Shown here piece by piece: positions 4,927 to 7,367 of a stretch of 7,367 bases of DNA. Origin of the DNA: Gemmatimonadales bacterium UBA1120 (GTDB lineage Bacteria > Gemmatimonadota > Gemmatimonadetes > Longimicrobiales > Gaopeijiaceae). Within the stretch, counting starts at the first letter, position 1, and every line of letters begins with the position of its first letter. The stretch spans positions 1 through 7,367 of the forward strand of contig DCAZ01000071.1 of the NCBI GenBank assembly GCA_002313925.1, given 5' to 3'. Made by a program: the position numbers and the translations under genes. The notes beneath the pieces are model-generated. The model searched no databases, had not been told where the DNA came from, and worked only from the letters and a program-made list of their open reading frames with translations.

Positions 4927-6567
4927 ATGAGCCCTCCTCACTGGGCTAGCAAAGGTGCTCAAGCTATACGGATTCCGTTTCTGCTGCTCTTTGTGATTTC
5001 TTCCTCTTTATATGCTAGCGAGGTCGGTGCCCAAGAGGGATGTGAATTTGTTTACCCTTCAGGTGATCTTAGCATAGTGACACTAGCTGGTGGCAATCGG
5101 ATTACTTATGTGGGCACACCACATATGCTCTGTAGCGACGGAGTCGAGATATGGGCTGACTCGTCGATATCATATGCTGCAACTGGGCTTGATCATCTGA
5201 TCGGCAATATCCGTTTCCTGGATAATGCGGGAGAACTCCGGGCAGACGAAGCCCGCTACTTCTCAGAGCAGGGTCGATTGCAGGCATCTGGGAACGTCTT
5301 TGTCCAGGACACATTGGAGGGATTTACGATCGAGAACGGAACCCTCGTTTATCTCCGGCCGACGGACTTTCGAAAAGATGCAGAGATCACAGTTTCAATC
5401 GCCGATGATCTTTCCAGACCTCATGCTATTCTTTTAATGATGTCAGAGGATACTCCGTTGGCTAACGCTGAGTCAGATGAAGCGCTAGTGGCACCGGAAG
5501 AAGATTCCCCGGATATACCCTATACAGTTGAGGGTGACCGTATTTTCCTTCGAGGTGGTAACTACTTTCACTCAGTGGGTAACGTGACGATCGAACGAGA
5601 TTCTATCCTTGCGTTCGCTGATAGTGCTGAATACGACGGGGACGCAGAGAAAGTCCACCTTGCCGGTTCCGCTAAGGTCGAGGCCCCTAACTACAACCTT
5701 GTAGGAAAGACCATCGACATGGTCCTAGAAGCAAATAGTCTAAATACTATAGCCGCGCACGAGGAAGCGATTCTTAATGGTGATGATTTAACAATCAGTT
5801 CGCCTGAAATTAAGCTATATATGGATGATGGGATTCTCGTCCGGCTTGTAGCGTTCTCCTCGCCGAATGGGAATGGCACTCCATCAAGATCTTCGGTTCC
5901 ACAACCTGTTGCAGTTGGAGAAGACTTTGAACTCACCGCGGATTCACTGGATATCTCACTGCCGGATGAAGTCATGGAAACAATCTTCGCGGCGGGCCAG
6001 GCCAGGAGCATTTCTTCAGCTCGTGATTCTCTTAACGTCGACCTCCTCCCTGAAATTGCGAAATCAGATTGGCTGGAAGGAGATACCATCATTGTCACGT
6101 TCGAACCCAATGCACCTGCTCCGTCAGAGGGTGGGGCTACTACCGATACTAGCAAGCCGGATTATCGGATAGAGAGAATCGTCGCCAGAGTAGGAGCCCG
6201 CAGCCTTTACCGATTGATCCCGTCTGATACCACGGCGTTGCCTGGCATTGATGCGCCAGCAATCCACTACGTCACAAGTGATGAGATCACGATTATCATG
6301 AACGAAGGGGAAGCTGATCGGCTTGAGGTTCAAGGACGGACACGCGGATTCCACCTGGAACCCTTACCGTTATCCGAACCCGACAGCTTAGCGGTAGATA
6401 GTGCTACTATCGACACTCTTGTAGCAGCCAAGCCCAACGCAATGCATGACACTGGGATGAAAGTACTTTCGAGAGACTTGATACGAGAAAATAATCAGCG
6501 ACCAGAACCAATGAGACCTCGGACATCAGCTAACCCAGCTATTCTGCACACTTGGAGACGGAAGTGA
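4927..6567 (+). CDS. lptA: Large OstA/LptA-like periplasmic LPS-transport protein
   Basis: A predicted periplasmic protein of 546 residues that should carry LPS from LptC towards LptD. The ATG at 4927 is chosen because it gives a good signal peptide (hydrophobic 16-30, cleavage probably after VGA at 35) and follows lptC directly; the open frame runs back to an ATG at 4774, but that would overlap lptC and bury the signal. The mature chain shows several OstA-type beta-strand repeats, for example ELRADEARYFSEQGRLQASGN (103-122), a second around 228-290 (ADSAEYDGDAEKVHLAGSA), then ELTADSLDISLPDEV (335-349), DTIIV...RIERIVA (386-420) and SDEITIIMNEGEADRLEVQG (451-470). Acidic or Pro-rich linkers occur at about 176-198 and 395-411. 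The only two cysteines of the mature protein, Cys39 and Cys69, could form a disulfide. No C-terminal LptD barrel follows. The E. coli LptA is 185 residues, so this is about three times larger. No Shine-Dalgarno sequence is seen. The symbol rests on domain and context. Confidence 0.82.
   Translation: MSPPHWASKGAQAIRIPFLLLFVISSSLYASEVGAQEGCEFVYPSGDLSIVTLAGGNRITYVGTPHMLCSDGVEIWADSSISYAATGLDHLIGNIRFLDNAGELRADEARYFSEQGRLQASGNVFVQDTLEGFTIENGTLVYLRPTDFRKDAEITVSIADDLSRPHAILLMMSEDTPLANAESDEALVAPEEDSPDIPYTVEGDRIFLRGGNYFHSVGNVTIERDSILAFADSAEYDGDAEKVHLAGSAKVEAPNYNLVGKTIDMVLEANSLNTIAAHEEAILNGDDLTISSPEIKLYMDDGILVRLVAFSSPNGNGTPSRSSVPQPVAVGEDFELTADSLDISLPDEVMETIFAAGQARSISSARDSLNVDLLPEIAKSDWLEGDTIIVTFEPNAPAPSEGGATTDTSKPDYRIERIVARVGARSLYRLIPSDTTALPGIDAPAIHYVTSDEITIIMNEGEADRLEVQGRTRGFHLEPLPLSEPDSLAVDSATIDTLVAAKPNAMHDTGMKVLSRDLIRENNQRPEPMRPRTSANPAILHTWRRK
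6554..6557 (+). promoter_or_regulatory. Ribosome binding site supporting the GTG start of lptB
   Basis: GGAG inside the end of lptA, six bases before the GTG at 6564. It supports translation from the GTG that overlaps the lptA stop. Confidence 0.6.
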
Positions 6568-7367
6568 CGAACCAAGAGTCAGGTCCCACAGATAAGAATG
6601 CCAGTCGTTTTTTTAGCGAAGGGCTAACAAAGATTTACCGTGGGCGGAAAGTAGTTAATGAAGTGGGATTAGCCGTCGCACAAGGTGAGATTGTCGGCTT
6701 ATTGGGTCCGAACGGGGCAGGGAAAACTACCACTTTCTACATGATGGTAGGACTGATCCCGCCATACGAGGGTACTGTACATCTCGACAATCAAAACCTC
6801 ACGAATACCCCAATGTACAAGCGGGCACGTATGGGGATCGGATATCTAGCACAGGAACCCTCTGTGTTTCGGAGATTAACAGTAGAAGACAATGTTCTCG
6901 CCATCCTGGAAACTCTGAAGCTACCGAAGGCAGAGGAACGGGAACGCCTTGACCATCTGTTAGCGGAACTAGGACTTCAGGAGTTGAAGAAGAATAAGGC
7001 CTATTCTCTGTCTGGTGGTGAAAGACGGAGGCTCGAGATAACTCGTGCGCTCGTTCAACAACCAAAATTCATGTTACTTGACGAGCCATTTGCAGGTATA
7101 GACCCAATCGCGGTTAACGATATTCAAGAGATTGTTCGTAGCCTCAAGGATCGGGATATTGGTGTCATTATCTCTGACCATAATGTAGAACAAACCCTTG
7201 AGATCGTAGACCGGGCATACATCATGTATGAAGGTCAAATACGGGTGAGTGGTACTGTCTCCGAGCTCGTCTGGAATGACGAGGTAGCTAAGATTTATTT
7301 AGGACCCACACTGACCAGTCGGATGCGGAATAGATATCCCCGGCCGGAAGAGGTCACGTCGGGAAGC
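6564..7367 (+). CDS. lptB: LPS export ABC transporter ATP-binding protein, 3'-truncated by window
   Basis: The cytoplasmic ATPase that drives LPS extraction by LptB2FG. The visible 268 codons have no stop and continue past the edge. The GTG start forms a GTGA overlap with the lptA stop and has a GGAG six bases before it. The ABC motifs are all present: Walker A GPNGAGKTT (48-56, Lys54), Q-loop YLAQEPSVFRRL, where Ala replaces the usual Pro before the Gln, signature LSGGERRR (149-156), Walker B FMLLDEPF with Asp173 and Glu174, D-loop AGIDP, and the H-loop His206 in SDHNVEQT. Runs such as GEIVGLLGPNGAGKTTTFYM and LDEPFAGIDPI are characteristic of LptB rather than of other ABC proteins. About 15 extra residues precede the domain. 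After the YLG (245-247), where E. coli LptB ends within about five residues, the frame runs on for at least 21 more, rich in Arg and Pro. Identity is secure; the C-terminus is unseen. Confidence 0.96.
   Translation, partial: MTNQESGPTDKNASRFFSEGLTKIYRGRKVVNEVGLAVAQGEIVGLLGPNGAGKTTTFYMMVGLIPPYEGTVHLDNQNLTNTPMYKRARMGIGYLAQEPSVFRRLTVEDNVLAILETLKLPKAEERERLDHLLAELGLQELKKNKAYSLSGGERRRLEITRALVQQPKFMLLDEPFAGIDPIAVNDIQEIVRSLKDRDIGVIISDHNVEQTLEIVDRAYIMYEGQIRVSGTVSELVWNDEVAKIYLGPTLTSRMRNRYPRPEEVTSGS

Noticed and set aside
5691..6155. Long open frame on the minus strand inside lptA (154 codons).
   Set aside because: Ser-rich, no motif or signal peptide, and fully antisense to a well-supported gene; typical shadow frame.

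Overview
The window is part of an envelope-biogenesis gene cluster from a Gram-negative (diderm, LPS-making) bacterium. Every complete gene lies on the + strand. The order is a 5'-truncated cupin gene, a 194-bp non-coding gap, then kdsB, pyrG, kdsA, kdsC, lptC, an enlarged lptA/OstA-like gene, and lptB, which runs off the right edge. Base composition looks intermediate (about half GC by eye). The gene order and the large OstA-like protein next to lptC and lptB fit best with Gemmatimonadota or a related diderm phylum. That placement is from memory of family resemblance and was not tested by a search.

Region by region: bases 1-252 encode the C-terminal part of a small cupin. Bases 253-446 are non-coding. 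They hold a bipartite hairpin just after the cupin stop, a set of CCTGAAT-type repeats (two tandem copies and one inverted copy, the outer pair forming a perfect 9-bp inverted repeat) and a weak promoter candidate. Bases 447-4280 are the Kdo block: kdsB/pyrG and kdsA/kdsC each overlap by ATGA, with only 20 bp between pyrG and kdsA. After 81 bp comes the LPS-transport block (4362-7367): lptC, a 4-bp gap, lptA, then a GTGA overlap into lptB.

The genes form one pathway. KdsA makes Kdo-8-phosphate, KdsC removes the phosphate, PyrG makes the CTP that KdsB uses to activate Kdo as CMP-Kdo, and LptB, LptC and LptA power and guide finished LPS from the inner membrane across the periplasm. The arabinose-5-phosphate isomerase (kdsD), waaA, lptD, lptF and lptG are not in the window.

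This is mainly a well-understood system. The points that stand out are the 546-residue multi-repeat LptA-like protein (about three times the size of E. coli LptA), an LptC with a lipoprotein-type signal peptide, a KdsA carrying all four ligands of the metal-dependent class, a C-terminal tail on LptB, and the repeat arrangement ahead of kdsB. I saw no mobile element, CRISPR array, tRNA or rRNA.
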